64,000 bases of DNA, taken from NCBI GenBank assembly GCA_002964805.2, contig PUDQ02000005.1, positions 1-64,000 on the forward strand, read 5' to 3'. This document shows positions 32,157 to 43,291 of the stretch, in pieces. Under the pieces are notes generated by a model. It was not told the DNA's origin. It saw nothing but the letters and a program-made list of their open reading frames with translations, and did not search any database. Source of the stretch: Trametes villosa. Taxonomy: Eukaryota; Basidiomycota; Agaricomycetes; Polyporales; Polyporaceae. The position numbers were made by a program, and so were the translations under genes. Every line of letters begins with the position of its first letter. The first letter of the stretch is position 1.

Positions 32157-33592
32157 ACGCACGGCACGAGTGGTGGTACTTTGACCAGCTCGATAACCCG
32201 CCATTTACCGAACCGACCTACGAAGAACTCCGAAGAGAGCTTCCCCACTACGACCAGGCGTACCAGGAACTCACAGGAAGAGAACCCTCACGACCGAGGG
32301 TAACGCCGAACCCGATCCCAGTTGAACAACTTGCGGACACACTCGCACAAGTCCAGTTAACACCCAGAGAACCCGAAGCCAATTCAGGAAGCAGTTCCTC
32401 AGAAAGTGGATCCAGGAGATCTACGACGAGCACGACCGCATCCGTAACACCGAACCCGCCAATCCGGATCCACGACCCCACCGATCCCGAGAACACCCCG
32501 ACTATTGCTCACGTCGAGCCAGAACCCGAACAAGAACGCGAACCTGAACCTGAGCCCGAACCCGAACCCGAAGACCCGCAACCAGCAGCAGCCATGGCGG
32601 ATAACAACAACCATGCGAACCAACCGAGGCTGAAGATGCCCCCGGAGTTCACCGGAGAACGAGGAGAAGTCAAGGGATGGCTTCAGAAGTGCTCCCTCTA
32701 CTTCACGTTCAACAAGACCCAATTTCCCGACGATGAGAAGAAGGTCATCTTCGCGCTCATGCTCATGACCGATGGGAACGCCGGATCATGGGCAGTCGAC
32801 TTCATCAATCAAGCCCAAGCCCAAGGACAGGCGGCAGCAGCTCAAGGACGGGCCGCGGAACCGAACCCACCGAACTATGGCACATGGACAGGATTCTGCG
32901 ACTCCATCCGCGAATCCTTCGAAGACATCGATGACGCTGCCAGCGCCAGAGTCCTCCTTCGAAACCTCGATCAAGGGAAGAAGAGCGTCGAAGAATACAT
33001 TGTCGACTTCAAAAACATCATCTCTCGATGCGGAATCACTCAATATGAAGTCATCGCCGACTTCTTCTACCAAGGACTCGACCGCGGACTCCGCAGAAGT
33101 ATATTCAACCAGGCAACGCTGCCCACTACCGCCGCAGACCTATACAAGACCGCGGCTCGACTCGAACAACTGCGACTCCTGGGAAGGAGCTACGACCAAG
33201 GAGGACAGAACCACAAGAAGGACAAGTTTGTTCCACGTCGCTTCCACCATGGACCCTCGAAGGAGAAGGACCCCGACACGATGGACGTGGACCGGATGAC
33301 CGCCGAAGAACGCGACAAGCACTACAAGGAGGGAAGGTGCTTCACCTGTCACGAGATTGGACATCTCTCGAGGAACTGTCCCACAAGGAAGGGCAAAGGA
33401 AGAACACCCTACAAGAGGAACCGCGTCGTGGAAGCCGAAGAAGAAAACAAGGAAGACACGGACAACGAAGAACCTTCCACCCCCGCCGGCACCAGAACTC
33501 TCTTCACGAACAGGATGCGTACCATCCTTGAAGGAATGAGTGCGGAGGATAGGATGGAGGCGGCAAAGGAGATTATCGAAGGGGGTTTTTGA
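32157..33592 (+). CDS. gag: Gag of element 2, N-terminally truncated, zinc knuckle
   Basis: The frame begins with element sequence at the junction (HEWWYFDQLDNPPF) and reaches TGA at 33590-33592. It is also open leftward into the LTR to 32027, but those codons belong to element 1. An internal ATG at 32594 (MADNNNHANQ) could serve as a start. A Pro/Glu repeat (EPEPEPEPE) precedes the capsid region (GWLQKCSLYFTFNKTQF, RGLRRSIFNQ). A CCHC knuckle, CFTCHEIGHLSRNC, lies near 33340. The end of the frame carries a candidate -1 frameshift site. Confidence 0.82.
33583..33589 (+). promoter_or_regulatory. Candidate -1 ribosomal frameshift site GGGTTTT
   Basis: In the gag frame the bases read G GGT TTT TGA, which fits the X XXY YYZ slippery consensus and is followed at once by the gag stop. 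Pol lies in the -1 frame, so a slip here joins gag to pol directly. I did not fold the downstream RNA. Confidence 0.6.
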
Positions 33593-36500
33593 GCTCGTGG
33601 CGCGCCCCGACGTCGCAGCCACGCACGCAGGTCCGTGCAGTGATCATGGCTAATTTATCAAAGCAATCTATGCGGATTCCCATCGCCATAACCACGGACC
33701 GAACCGTCGAAGCCAATGCCCTCATCGACACAGGAGCACAAGACTCCTTCATTGACTACCGATACGCAACGAAGAAGAAGTTCAAGACTCAGGAACTACG
33801 GAACCCTATCCAAGTCCGCAATGCAGACGGCACTGCAAATCAACAAGGAACCATTCGGAAATACGTGGTACTGGAAATCGAAGCCGGGGGACATCAACAT
33901 CTAGTCCGCTTCCTCATCACGTCACTAGGAAAAGAGGCCATCATCCTAGGACTACCATGGTTGCAGCGCGTCAACGCCGAAATCGACTTCAACAAAGGGA
34001 CGCTCCGGGTGGATCCAGCCCGAGTAAACCTCACAATAGCAGAAGCGATCCGGACCAGATACCTCCCAGGACAGGACAAGTTTACCGGTCGACCAATTCG
34101 GAACGCGACGATAACCAATGAACCAAGCAAGAGCCCGCCACCACCGGAAGAAAAGGTCTTCGCAGAATTACCACCACTACGGGAACCAGACGATCAACCC
34201 TACGACATGGACCTCGTCATCTCGTACATTTCCAGACAACCAGGACATGTCACCGAGTGGCACGGTGACCTCCCTAAACAGGGGGACGCACTCACGCAAG
34301 AACAACCAGACGAAGAAGGAGAACGAAGGAACCGACGAGGCCCCACCATCGGAAGAATTCACGTAGCACCACACGGAACCCGATTCAACTACTCCATGAA
34401 CCTATGGATCCGAGCCAAGATCAACCCAGCCATGGCCATGGCACAGCAAGCGCACGACAAGACCCAGCATGAGATCCCTACGCCATATCAAGATTATACA
34501 TCAGTCTTCGAGAAGAAAGCGGCAGAACGATTCCCGTCCTCGCGTCCCTGGGACCACGCTATCGACCTCAAACCGGACTTTGTGCCAAAGGACTTCAAGC
34601 CATACCGACTCTCACCCCAGGAACAGAAGGCAGCCGACGACTTCATCGACGAGAACCTACGCAAGGGCTACATCCGAGAATCCAAGTCCCCAATGGCATC
34701 ACCACTATTCTTCGTAGGAAAGAAGGACGGATCTCTTCGACCATGTCAAGACTACCGATATCTCAACGAAGGAACTATCAAGAACGCCTACCCGCTACCC
34801 CTGGTATCTGAGCTAGTTGACAAGCTCCAAGGGGCGAAGATCTTCTCGAAACTGGATCTGCGATCAGGATACAACAACGTACGAATCAAGGATGGAGACC
34901 AATGGAAGGCGGCCTTCAAGTCACATCGAGGACTATTCGAACCGATGGTCATGTTCTTCGGCCTGTGCAACTCTCCAGCCACGTTCCAAGCCATGATGAA
35001 CGCACTCTTCAAGGACATGATCGACGAAGGATGGCTCGTCATCTACATGGACGACATCCTTATATTCTCCAGAGACAAGGAAGAACATGAAGCCCGAACA
35101 CGACGTGTCCTCGAACGACTACGAGACAACGACCTGTACCTCAAGCTAGACAAGTGCATCTTCGACGCCCCGGAAGTGGAATACCTCGGCATGATCATCC
35201 GCGAAAATCACGTCGCCATGGACCCAGTGAAACTCAAGGGGATACAAGACTGGAAGGAACCCTCGGACGTCAAAGGAGTCCGATCATTCCTAGGCTTCGG
35301 CAACTTCTACCGACGCTTCATCGACCACTTCGCAAAATAGCGCGACCACTACACGACCTAACCCGTAAAGACAAGAAATGGGAATGGTCCGCGGCGTGCC
35401 AACAAGCGTTCGACGAACTGAAGAAGCGCTTCACATCCGCCCCCGTCCTGCTCATGCCAGACAGCACTCAACCGTTCTATGTCGAATCTGACGCCTCCGA
35501 CTTCGCATCAGGAGCGGTACTACGACAACGAGACCTCAACGGAGACCTCCACCCCTGCGCATACCTCTCGAAAGGGTTCCCCGAAGCAGAACGGAACTAT
35601 GAAATCTACGACAAGGAACTCCTAGGCATCGTACGCGCCCTACAGGAATGGAGGCACTATCTGCTCGGAGCGCCTCATCCAGTCGCCATCCTCTCCGATC
35701 ACAAGAACCTGACATACTACCGACAAGCACAACGACTCAACCGACGACAAGCGCGATGGCTCCTTTTCCTATCAGAATTCGACATTCATCTTGAACACGT
35801 ACCCGGAAAGAACATGATACAATCCGACACCCTATCGCGAAGACACGACCTCACACCCGACAAAACCAAGGACAACACAGACAAGGTCATGCTTCCTGAC
35901 CACCTATTCCTACGCCTCGTCGACGCCGAACTCTCCACCCGGTTCAAGGAATTCGCCACCAAAGATCGAGTCTTCCAAACTATCCACCAAGCCCTGGCGA
36001 CAGGAACAATCCCTCCCATCAAGTCAGCACTGTCGGATTGGAAGGAAGAAGACGGCTGTATTTTCTTCAAGAACCGATGCTACGTACCAGCCGACGAACA
36101 ACTACGAAAAGATCTGATCAGACAACACCACGACACACCGGCTATGGGACACCCGGGCAAATTCAAGACCCTCGAGTTACTGCGACGAACATACTGGTGG
36201 CCAGGAATGCACACAATGGTATCGAGATTCGTGGAAGGATGCGTCGAATGCCAACAGAACAAGATCAACACGCACCCGACGATACCCCCACTGCAGCCAA
36301 TCCCAGCGACCGGTGTCACCCGCCCTTGGCAACAGATGACCATCGACCTCATCACGGACCTCCCTGACTCCGACGGGAAGGATTCTGTCATGACCATGGT
36401 AGATCATGGCCTTACGAAGGGGGCAATCTTCGCAACATGCAACAAAACCATCGACGCCGAAGGAACCGCACGAATTATCTATGTCAACGTCTACCGACGA

Positions 36501-37379
36501 TTCGGACTACCAGACAAGATCATCTCCGATCGAGGACCCCAGTTTGTCTCCCACGTGTTCAGGGAACTTGGCAGACTTCTCAAGATCACCTTATCCCCGA
36601 GTACTGCCTATCGTCCGCAGACGGACGGCCAATCCGAACGAACCAATCAAGAACTGGAAGTCTATCTCCGAATCTTCTGCGCAGGACGACCGGACACATG
36701 GGCACGACACCTCATCGACGCAGAAGTCGCACACAACCAACGCCTTCACTCAGCACGCAACGCCTCCCCGTTCTACCTCACCATGGGATACAACCCCACT
36801 CTCATCCCGATCGCCTATCCAAAAACGAACGTACCCCTTGTGGAAGAACGCCTCACGGAACTTCAGAAAGCCCGAGATGAAGCCCTAGCCGCACACGAAC
36901 TCGCACGACAAGTCATGCAGGACAGGATCACGGGAAAGTTCACGCCATTCAAGCTGGGTCAGAAGGTATGGCTCGAAGGAAAGAATCTCCGACTATCCTA
37001 CGCGTCCAGGAAACTCGCACCAAAACGAGAAGGACCCTTCGAGATCGCTGAAGTCCTCGGCCCGCTCAATTATCGGCTCAAGCTCCCACCAGCATGGAAG
37101 ATCCACCCCGTGTTCCACGCATGTTTCCTCTCCCCCTATCACGAGAACGACACGCATGGTCCCAACTACACGAGGCCTCCACCTGACGTGATCGACGAAC
37201 AGGACAAATACGAAATTGAGGCTATTGTTGGACACCGCAAGCAACGAGGCGGAATCCGTTACCATATCAAGTGGAAAGGATACTCCAGCGGAGAAAATAC
37301 CTGGGAACCGGAAGACGCGCTGATTCCTCATGCCCCAGACATCCTGAAGGCCTATAAAAAGGCGAAGAAACTCCCCTAG
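33589..37379 (+). CDS. pol: Pol of element 2: protease, RT, RNase H, integrase, chromodomain; one-base frameshift
   Basis: The first part (33589-35340) has an aspartic protease (LIDTGAQDSFI, IILGLPWLQR) and a reverse transcriptase (CQDYRYLNEGT, YMDDIL), ending FYRRFIDHFAK and a TAG at 35338-35340. The reading continues without loss in the -1 frame from about 35337 to 37379 with RNase H (YVESDASDFASGAVL), an integrase H-H-C-C motif (GHPGKF, CVECQQNK), Asp in MTIDLITDL, Asp in ISDRGPQF, Glu in GQSERTNQ, and a C-terminal chromodomain (YEIEAIV, YHIKWKGY, NTWEPEDAL). One A is probably missing from the run GCAAAATAG. A slip on this run cannot be ruled out, but a mutation is likelier because RT and RNase H are normally one frame. 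There is no dedicated start codon, as expected if expressed by frameshift from gag. Confidence 0.88.
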
Positions 37380-37388
37380 ACCAGCAAC

Positions 37389-37553
37389 ATGCTCTTCCTC
37401 TTCGTCGTCTTCTGCCTCTTCGTCCTCCTCCTCTTCTCCCTCACCCTCATCACCATTGCCTACATCCTCCGCGAATTCTCCCGCCAACTCCTCGAACGAA
37501 CCCTCTGCTCCCGCGACGTCCCCAAGAAGGACGACAACAACGGATGGAACTAG
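37389..37553 (+). CDS. Small membrane protein ORF directly after pol (54 aa)
   Basis: ATG nine bases after the pol stop. The first 27 residues are almost wholly hydrophobic (MLFLFVVFCLFVLLLFSLTL and on), forming one membrane span, followed by a charged tail of about 25 residues (CSRDVPKKDDNN). It ends in ATGGAACTAG, where the start codon of the next ORF overlaps its stop region. No known family. Overlapping starts and stops suggest coupled translation. Confidence 0.5.
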   Translation: MLFLFVVFCLFVLLLFSLTLITIAYILREFSRQLLERTLCSRDVPKKDDNNGWN

Positions 37554-37732
37554 TCCTCGTTGCCGCCATCGCCGTCATCATCGCCTCCATCATCGCCCTC
37601 GCCACCATTGTCTCCATCTCCCTTTTCTATGTCCATCTCCTCCAACACGCCCTTGAATTCCGCGATCCCCTCGACCCAGCTTCCATCGACAACACTGCCG
37701 TCACCAACGACCATGGGACCACCGCTCTATAG
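37544..37732 (+). CDS. Second small membrane protein ORF after pol (62 aa)
   Basis: Begins inside the end of the previous ORF (ATG at 37544, previous stop at 37551). Residues 2-32 are hydrophobic (MELVLVAAIAVIIASIIALA and on) and the rest is polar. Its stop (37730-37732) lies inside the start of the next ORF. Unknown function; likely a single-pass membrane protein. Confidence 0.5.
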   Translation: MELVLVAAIAVIIASIIALATIVSISLFYVHLLQHALEFRDPLDPASIDNTAVTNDHGTTAL

Positions 37733-38666
37733 CCGCAGAATGACCATCCTCGAGGAACATGAGGATTCAACCGTCCCAGCCGGTCCTTGGGCTGTAATCG
37801 ACAACGGCTTCCTCGACCCTTTCGCCGATGTAATCGTCGAAGACGACTCATCCGCATCCTCTGATGAAGGGATCGACCATCCTGACGACCGACTAGAGGA
37901 CGAGAGGGCAGAACTCTTCATGTCCACCTACGCATCTTGGGTCGTCGACCTCGATCAAAGGGTGAACATCGTCGACGACACCCTCGCCGAACACAACCCG
38001 AACCTTTTCGTCCTCATTTCCCAAGAACTGTTCCAGCGCTTCGCTCTTCGAAGCCTCCGTAGCGCGCTCAGTCGACTCGGAGAACAAGGAGGACCGCGGT
38101 TCATCCAAGGAGCCCGACACGACATCAACCGCGCCATCAATGATCTCTTAGAAGCCCGAGAGAACTTCGGCATCATTTTCGCAAACTCGGCAAATCGACA
38201 CTTCCTCCAGCGCCAGTTCTCCCACATGATCCCCGGGATCGGAGCACCGGACCCGCGCGGCCCTGCCGGACCACGTCGTCGTCGACGCACCCCCTCACCG
38301 GACGTTCGGTCTACAAGGTCTCGCTTCAACTCGGACGAAGAAAACTACCCGCCGCCTCGACCGACGACGCCTCATCCGAACCAACGAGGAAACCCACGAC
38401 CTGTCGAAGCGCCACCCCTCTTCGTCCGTCCTCCCCTGGAAGAACGCCTGCGCTCTGCAGCACCTTCTCCCGACGCGACCCTCGTCGAGTCCCAGTTCTT
38501 CGCACCCGCCATGGAGTACTGCCTGTTCTGCCCAGCGGTTGGACACAGCTCCGAAGCATGCCCCTTCTACGCCACGGAAGCGGGATCTTCGTCCACTCTC
38601 GACAACTTCGAGATTGTCACGGGCGACGAACTCCTCTACCCTGACGAAGGGAACGGCGAGTCGTGA
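37713..38666 (+). CDS. Third ORF after pol with C-terminal zinc knuckle (317 aa)
   Basis: ATG at 37713 overlaps the stop of the preceding ORF; a second ATG is at 37740. The N-terminal part is acidic (EDDSSASSDEGIDHP), the middle is helical (QELFQRFALRSLRSALSRLG), then comes a Pro/Arg-rich linker (PAGPRRRRRTPSP). Near the C-terminus is CLFCPAVGHSSEAC, which fits C-x2-C-x4-H-x4-C exactly. The knuckle suggests nucleic acid binding. The stop at 38664-38666 is 35 bp before the putative LTR. Extra ORFs behind pol occur in some gypsy elements, but I do not recognise this one. Confidence 0.6.
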   Translation: MGPPLYSRRMTILEEHEDSTVPAGPWAVIDNGFLDPFADVIVEDDSSASSDEGIDHPDDRLEDERAELFMSTYASWVVDLDQRVNIVDDTLAEHNPNLFVLISQELFQRFALRSLRSALSRLGEQGGPRFIQGARHDINRAINDLLEARENFGIIFANSANRHFLQRQFSHMIPGIGAPDPRGPAGPRRRRRTPSPDVRSTRSRFNSDEENYPPPRPTTPHPNQRGNPRPVEAPPLFVRPPLEERLRSAAPSPDATLVESQFFAPAMEYCLFCPAVGHSSEACPFYATEAGSSSTLDNFEIVTGDELLYPDEGNGES

Positions 38667-38701
38667 AGTCGAGGACGACTTCAACCCTAGACGGAGGGTT
38701 A

Positions 38702-39081
38702 TGTTACAACGGTACGATCGGATCGGACCCGGACCCTGTTCCCGCCTCGTGTTCCCCTCATGCTTACCTCGTGTTACTGATGTGGATGGACTTCGTGCGG
38801 ATACGGTGCAGCTACGTTGAGGCAGTGCCTCATGGTTACCTTATGTACAACACGAGGCTACGCCTCATGGATACGGCCCTGTTACCTACAGACTCCCCTC
38901 CCCTGATACACGTTGTTACCTCATGGCTTGCATGTATATATGTACCAGTAGAGAGCTGAGGATGTCCCTCAGCTCGACCTAGTTATCTATCACCTTCGAA
39001 CCCCAGAACTCAAGGCTCACTCCCTGCTCGTTAGACCCTTGCACCTGAACGTTACTACGACCCCTAGGTGTCGTCTTAACA
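38702..39081 (+). repeat. Putative 3' LTR of element 2 (380 bp)
   Basis: Starts TGTTA and ends TAACA, an inverted pair, directly after a purine-rich stretch (agacggaggg) behind the last ORF. No second copy is in the window, so the boundaries are inferred. Within it gttac occurs several times. The last 65 bp also form the end of the reading frame of the host gene at 39017-41491. Confidence 0.5.
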
Positions 39082-41491
39082 CCCCCTCTACTTCGTCGTC
39101 GCCCTCATCGCCTACCTCGTCCTCGTCGTTCACCTCGCTCTCGTCTTCGTCGTCATCTTCCTGTTCGTGAGCGCGTGCGTGTGCGCCGCTGGCGAACTGC
39201 GTCCCTGACGTGTTGACGGTATCCAAGCGCGTGTTGACGGTATCCAAGCGCGTCGCGAGCTCCGTGAACTGACTTGTGAGAACAGACCTGAATGATATTG
39301 AGCAGGTGATTCAGTATGACAGGCGAAAGCACGTACTGGAGTTCTCGGTTCTGTACCACCAACGTTTGCATCAGCTGCCCCATCTGCTCATTTTGGCGTA
39401 GAAGGAGCGCCATGAATTGAGCAGAATTGTCCTAGAGGTAATGTTTGATAAGCCTGTTTGTTCCCTGGCGATGTATCTATGGCATACCTTTGCAGGGGAG
39501 GGAGTAGCGGGCTGGTTGAACTTGGGTGACGGTACACGGTACTCGCTATGCTCGGCAGATGGCGCGGAAGGGATCCGCTTCGTCGGTGTGTCGAAAAGAG
39601 GACCTAGGGCACTGAGGGAGTCGGGCGATGAGTATGACGATGCGTCGTGCTCGGCCGGCGAGGTGGGAGACGAAGGCGTTGGGCCAGATGACATCGAGCG
39701 AGGGGGCGTCGCCGAAGACCCGGCGCCCTCCGGTACCGTCGTGGACGTCGACGGCTTCGATGGCTGGATCTCCGAGGATGGTGAGAGCGGAGCAGCCTGG
39801 GCTTCAGGAGGGCTCGGCCGAGTAGAGCGTTCGTGATGTTCCTCCTCTTCCTCCCCCAGCTGTCCTTTGACGAAATCTTCTTCGAGCTGCTCCATAAGGA
39901 CATCCTCATCATGCATCGCCACACTGACGTCCGCGTCCGCACCGGGGGTAGCCCGTGGCCACAGATCCTCGTCTACGGCTGTCTGGTGCCGCATATCTGG
40001 CACTTCGCTCCGTCGCTCTTCTCCGGCGCGCGCAGGCAGTTGTCGCATCTCCTCAGTGGCGGCCCTTTGACGCCCTTCCTCCTCCCGACAAGCTCGTTGT
40101 GCCTCCGCCTCCACACGTGCCTGTGCCTCCAGACGAGCTCGCTGTTGTGCCTCCGCCTCCAGACGAGCTCGTTGCTGTGCCTCCGCCTCCAGACGAGCTC
40201 GCTGTTGTGCCTCCGCCTCCAGACGAGCTCGTTGCTGTGCCTCCGCCTCCAGGCGAGCTCGCTGATGTGCCTCCGCCTCCAGGCGAGCTCGCTGCTGTGC
40301 CTCCGCCTCAAGGAGAGCTCGCTGCCGCGCTGCTTCGTTGGCGACCGCCCACTGGCGTGCTTCCTCTTCCAGGTCCCGCTGCCGCGCTGCTTCATCGGCT
40401 GCCCGCTGGTGTACTTCGTGATCGAGACGAGCTTGCTCCCTCTGTCGAAGTCCTTCGTCATAGGCTGCCTGCCGACGCGCTGCATTCTCGAGAAACGCGC
40501 GCTGTCGGATTTCTTGGTCCGTAGCCCGTTGACGTGCGTCTTCGTCCAGAGTGCCTGCCGCCGGACGCCGTAGCTCCTCTTCGAGAAGGGCTCGCTGTCG
40601 CATCTCCTTATCGGGAGTCGTGTGCCAGAGGGCGGCGTCCTGCGGATAAACTGCGGGAAGGGCGCGTCGGCGTACTTCTGCTTGCGGCTGGTGAGTCTCA
40701 GCTTCGAGGTCCCGATAGCGTTGCTGACGCGTTTCATCCCGCAGTGAGCGGCGACGCGTCTCCTCTGCGCGAAGAGCTAGCTCCCGGGGCATCCCTACAC
40801 CGGCAGCTTGGCGACGATACTCTTCCTCGCGCAGAGACTGCCAACGTTGGCTGGCAGCCTGGGAATACATGTCCGCGACGGGACCTTGCCAGGTGAAGCC
40901 GAGAGGAGGATATTGTCCTGCAGGAGCTGTCGGCTGAGGCTGGAATGATAACCCGCGCTGGACGGACTGGGTGTCAACGCGCGCTGGCCCCGAGTGATGC
41001 TGGGTGGTGAAGGACGGTCCGCGCTGGATCGGCTGGCTTGTCGGTTGGGGCTGGAATGGAAGGTCTTGCTGGACGGCTTGGATGTCGACGCGCGCTGTCG
41101 AGTGATGTTGAATGGTGAAGGAGGGGCCGCGTTGGATGGGCTGGTTTCTCAGGGGAACAGCCGGCTGCGGGTCTACGTGGAACGAGTGCTGGCGGCCGAG
41201 ACATTGAGGCGCTGTCAGGGCGACGGGAGGGTGGGCAGCAGGGGAGGGAAGGGGTTGATTCGAGGGGGGAAGGGAAGCCGGTGATGACCCGTAGGGTATC
41301 CCGGTCGTACCGTGCTGATCTCGCGCAATGAACTGCATGGATACGTTATGGCTTGGCCTGAGATTGGATAAGTAGTAACACACCTCTGTGGTTTCCGCCA
41401 TTCCAGGACCCGACGCGCTGCGTCCGGGCTGCTGCTCCATGGGATAGGTCTGACCAGCAGACTGATAGGGATGACGGTCTCCGGCGGACAT
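39017..41491 (-). CDS. Coiled-coil Arg/Glu/Ala-rich protein with 3' end altered by a retroelement (3 exons, 789 aa)
   Basis: Exons 41491-39488, 39431-39337 and 39287-39017 join in frame to 789 residues. The N-terminal 220 residues are Pro/Gln-rich with a repeated phrase (QPIQRGPSFT, twice). A long charged coiled-coil region follows, including at least six near-perfect repeats of LEAEAQQRAR. A Ser/Pro-rich acidic region comes next, then a leucine-rich helix (MALLLRQNEQMGQLMQTL) in exon 2 and two copies of RLDTVNT in exon 3, ending in an acidic run. The last 21 codons and stop appear to come from the LTR of element 2, so the natural C-terminus was probably lost. Another in-frame start lies at 41608. 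No known function; a DNA- or protein-scaffold role is only a guess. Confidence 0.65.
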
Positions 41492-41947
41492 GTTGGAGGC
41501 GTGTAGGGGGAGGAATCTCAAAGAGGAGGCAAGCGAGAGAGAAGGGGGAGATCGCCTACCAGAGGCGAAGGGAGAGAGCGAGTGGCGCGGTCGCGAAGAT
41601 GAGGGCAAGAGGGAAAGAGCTACGATACCCAGCCGAGAATCCTGTGAGCCTCAAGTGTGGCCCTGCCCAAGTTGGGACAAAGAGCAGGAGCGCCACAGCA
41701 CATGTTCCGAGTGGCACAGGCGCTCCGTGTTCCCAAAGCGCTGTCATGCATCGTCAAGTCTGTCAAACCAGAGCGCTCTGAGATTGCGACGTTACCGTAC
41801 GTTTGGAGATCGCGATACGCGATTAACATTGCAATGCGAGCGTATGGGCGTACAGGTTCTCATTCTACTACAATACGGGTAAGGGCAACCTAGCGCATAT
41901 ACGTGAGCTTCATATACGAATGCGTAAGTCCTGCACCAACCGCGACA
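41492..41947. other. Intergenic region
   Basis: Upstream of the coiled-coil gene and downstream of the SUN-domain gene. I see no gene or repeat in it. Confidence 0.5.
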
Positions 41948-42996
41948 TTATACCGGGCGGCCATGTACTCGTACACGATACAGGCAGGTTGTGTTGGCGC
42001 CCCAGTTGTCCATCAGCGCGATAGCGATGACACCGAAAGAGAGCTGGCTGTCGACAGACACATGAGGGATGGGGAATGTCTGCACCGGGTTGTCGCCGTG
42101 AATATCGTACGCAAACGACGCTAATGGGGCCCAAAGTAGACCGTTCGAGATCGGGGGGGACTGTTCCTCGAATTCTGCCAGCAACCCCGACGCGACGAGA
42201 TTGGCGAAAACTTGTTTGTTGCGCGTGCCGTCGACCAAGCCCCAAATCTTGATGTCCTTAGGGGCCTGGCCTACGTCGACAGAGATTTCCGCAGGGAGAT
42301 GCTCAACAGAGATGTGCGTCGGATACAAGATACGGGGAAGCTTGATGCCTAGCTGCGACGGCAGGGTTCCGACATTCCAACACTTCCCTGCGTGAACGTC
42401 GTCGTTGATCGCGATGCTGGGGTCGTCGTCGCGCGTAGAGAATAGCCCCGATGAGCCGGAAGTGAGCTTCATAACGACTCGTCCGCCGTGCGCGTGGAGG
42501 GCGTGATCGGGCAAACCGCGACGGGAAACGTCGTGAGCGCGGAGTGTTGATTGAACGACCTCCTCGATGGCGCTCCTTAAGGCAGGCGGGAGGACCTGGG
42601 GATTGGACACCCGAGGACGCCAGGAAAAGGGAGGCGAGAGATTCGTCGCGATACGATAAAGGTTGGGTGGCGTCAGGTGGGGAAGGCGTACGAGGTGAAT
42701 GCCAAGGGCGATGGCAAACAGGGCCACGGCGAGGGCAGCCGGCAAGTAGAGGGCGAGTCGACTCGTAGTGTAAACAGACGGTGCTGATAGCTCGAGCTCG
42801 TCCCTTTCAGACGATACGGAGCCCGTCGAGGCGAAACGAGTGATCTTGCGAGGCTCTATGCATAATCAGCATCGTTGCAAGTGTTTCCGCGCGTAGTCGA
42901 ATCGTACTTACGACTGGGTTCCGTTGACCATGTGCGCGAATCCTCGCGCAACGCAAATCTGCTAGCGGCAAAGGGCGACTCTCGGGGTGCAGCCAT
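41948..42996 (-). CDS. SUN-domain protein (2 exons, 330 aa)
   Basis: Exons 42996-42912 and 42855-41948, with a 56-bp intron (GTAAGT..GCTGAT..CATAG), give 330 residues. A Ser/Arg-rich N-terminus is followed by one membrane span (LYLPAALAVALFAIALG, about residues 60-80). The C-terminal two thirds is a SUN (Sad1/UNC-84) domain: GGRVVMKLTSGSSGLF, GKCWNVGTLPSQLGIKL, PTHISVEHLPAEIS and APKDIKIWGLVDG are typical phrases. SUN proteins sit in the inner nuclear membrane and bind KASH partners to join the nucleus to the cytoskeleton; short forms also occur in the ER. There is little coiled coil between span and domain, so this is a short member. Confidence 0.82.
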
Positions 42997-43291
42997 GGTG
43001 TACAGCGTAGTCTCGGCGGGGGTCGAGATGGTGGAAGTATACGGGGGACGCGCGACCCGGATAGAACACAAAGGTCGCCGGGTGACGGCTCCTGAGCGCT
43101 TAAGAATGACCTCTAGGCGCTTGATTTCGGTACTGCATCAGCTTCAAGTTTGGCAAGCGCGCAACGGGGGTCTTCGCCAATACCCCAGCTAGACCCGCTC
43201 TCATCAATTGTTCAAGAAATATGCATAGGCTGTTTCGTGTTGTATGTAATACGGACGCATACATGAGGTTCCCGGCAAGTCGTATCATACC
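42997..43291. other. Intergenic region
   Basis: Contains the promoter of the SUN gene and the 3' end of the next minus-strand gene; nothing else seen. Confidence 0.4.

Larger units (their letters stand above)
32157..39081 (+). mobile_element. 5'-truncated Ty3/gypsy chromovirus (element 2)
   Basis: Gag, Pol with chromodomain, three further ORFs and a putative 3' LTR follow in order on the plus strand. The 5' LTR, leader and first codons of gag are missing: coding sequence begins immediately after the 5' LTR of element 1. The missing part is not found on the far side of element 1, and element 1 has no target duplication, so the junction arose by recombination or deletion rather than by simple nesting. 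Confidence 0.82.

Noticed and set aside
39833..40573. Plus-strand frames with CLRLQTSS or PPPPDELV repeats
   Set aside because: Antisense of the repeated coiled-coil region of the gene at 39017-41491.
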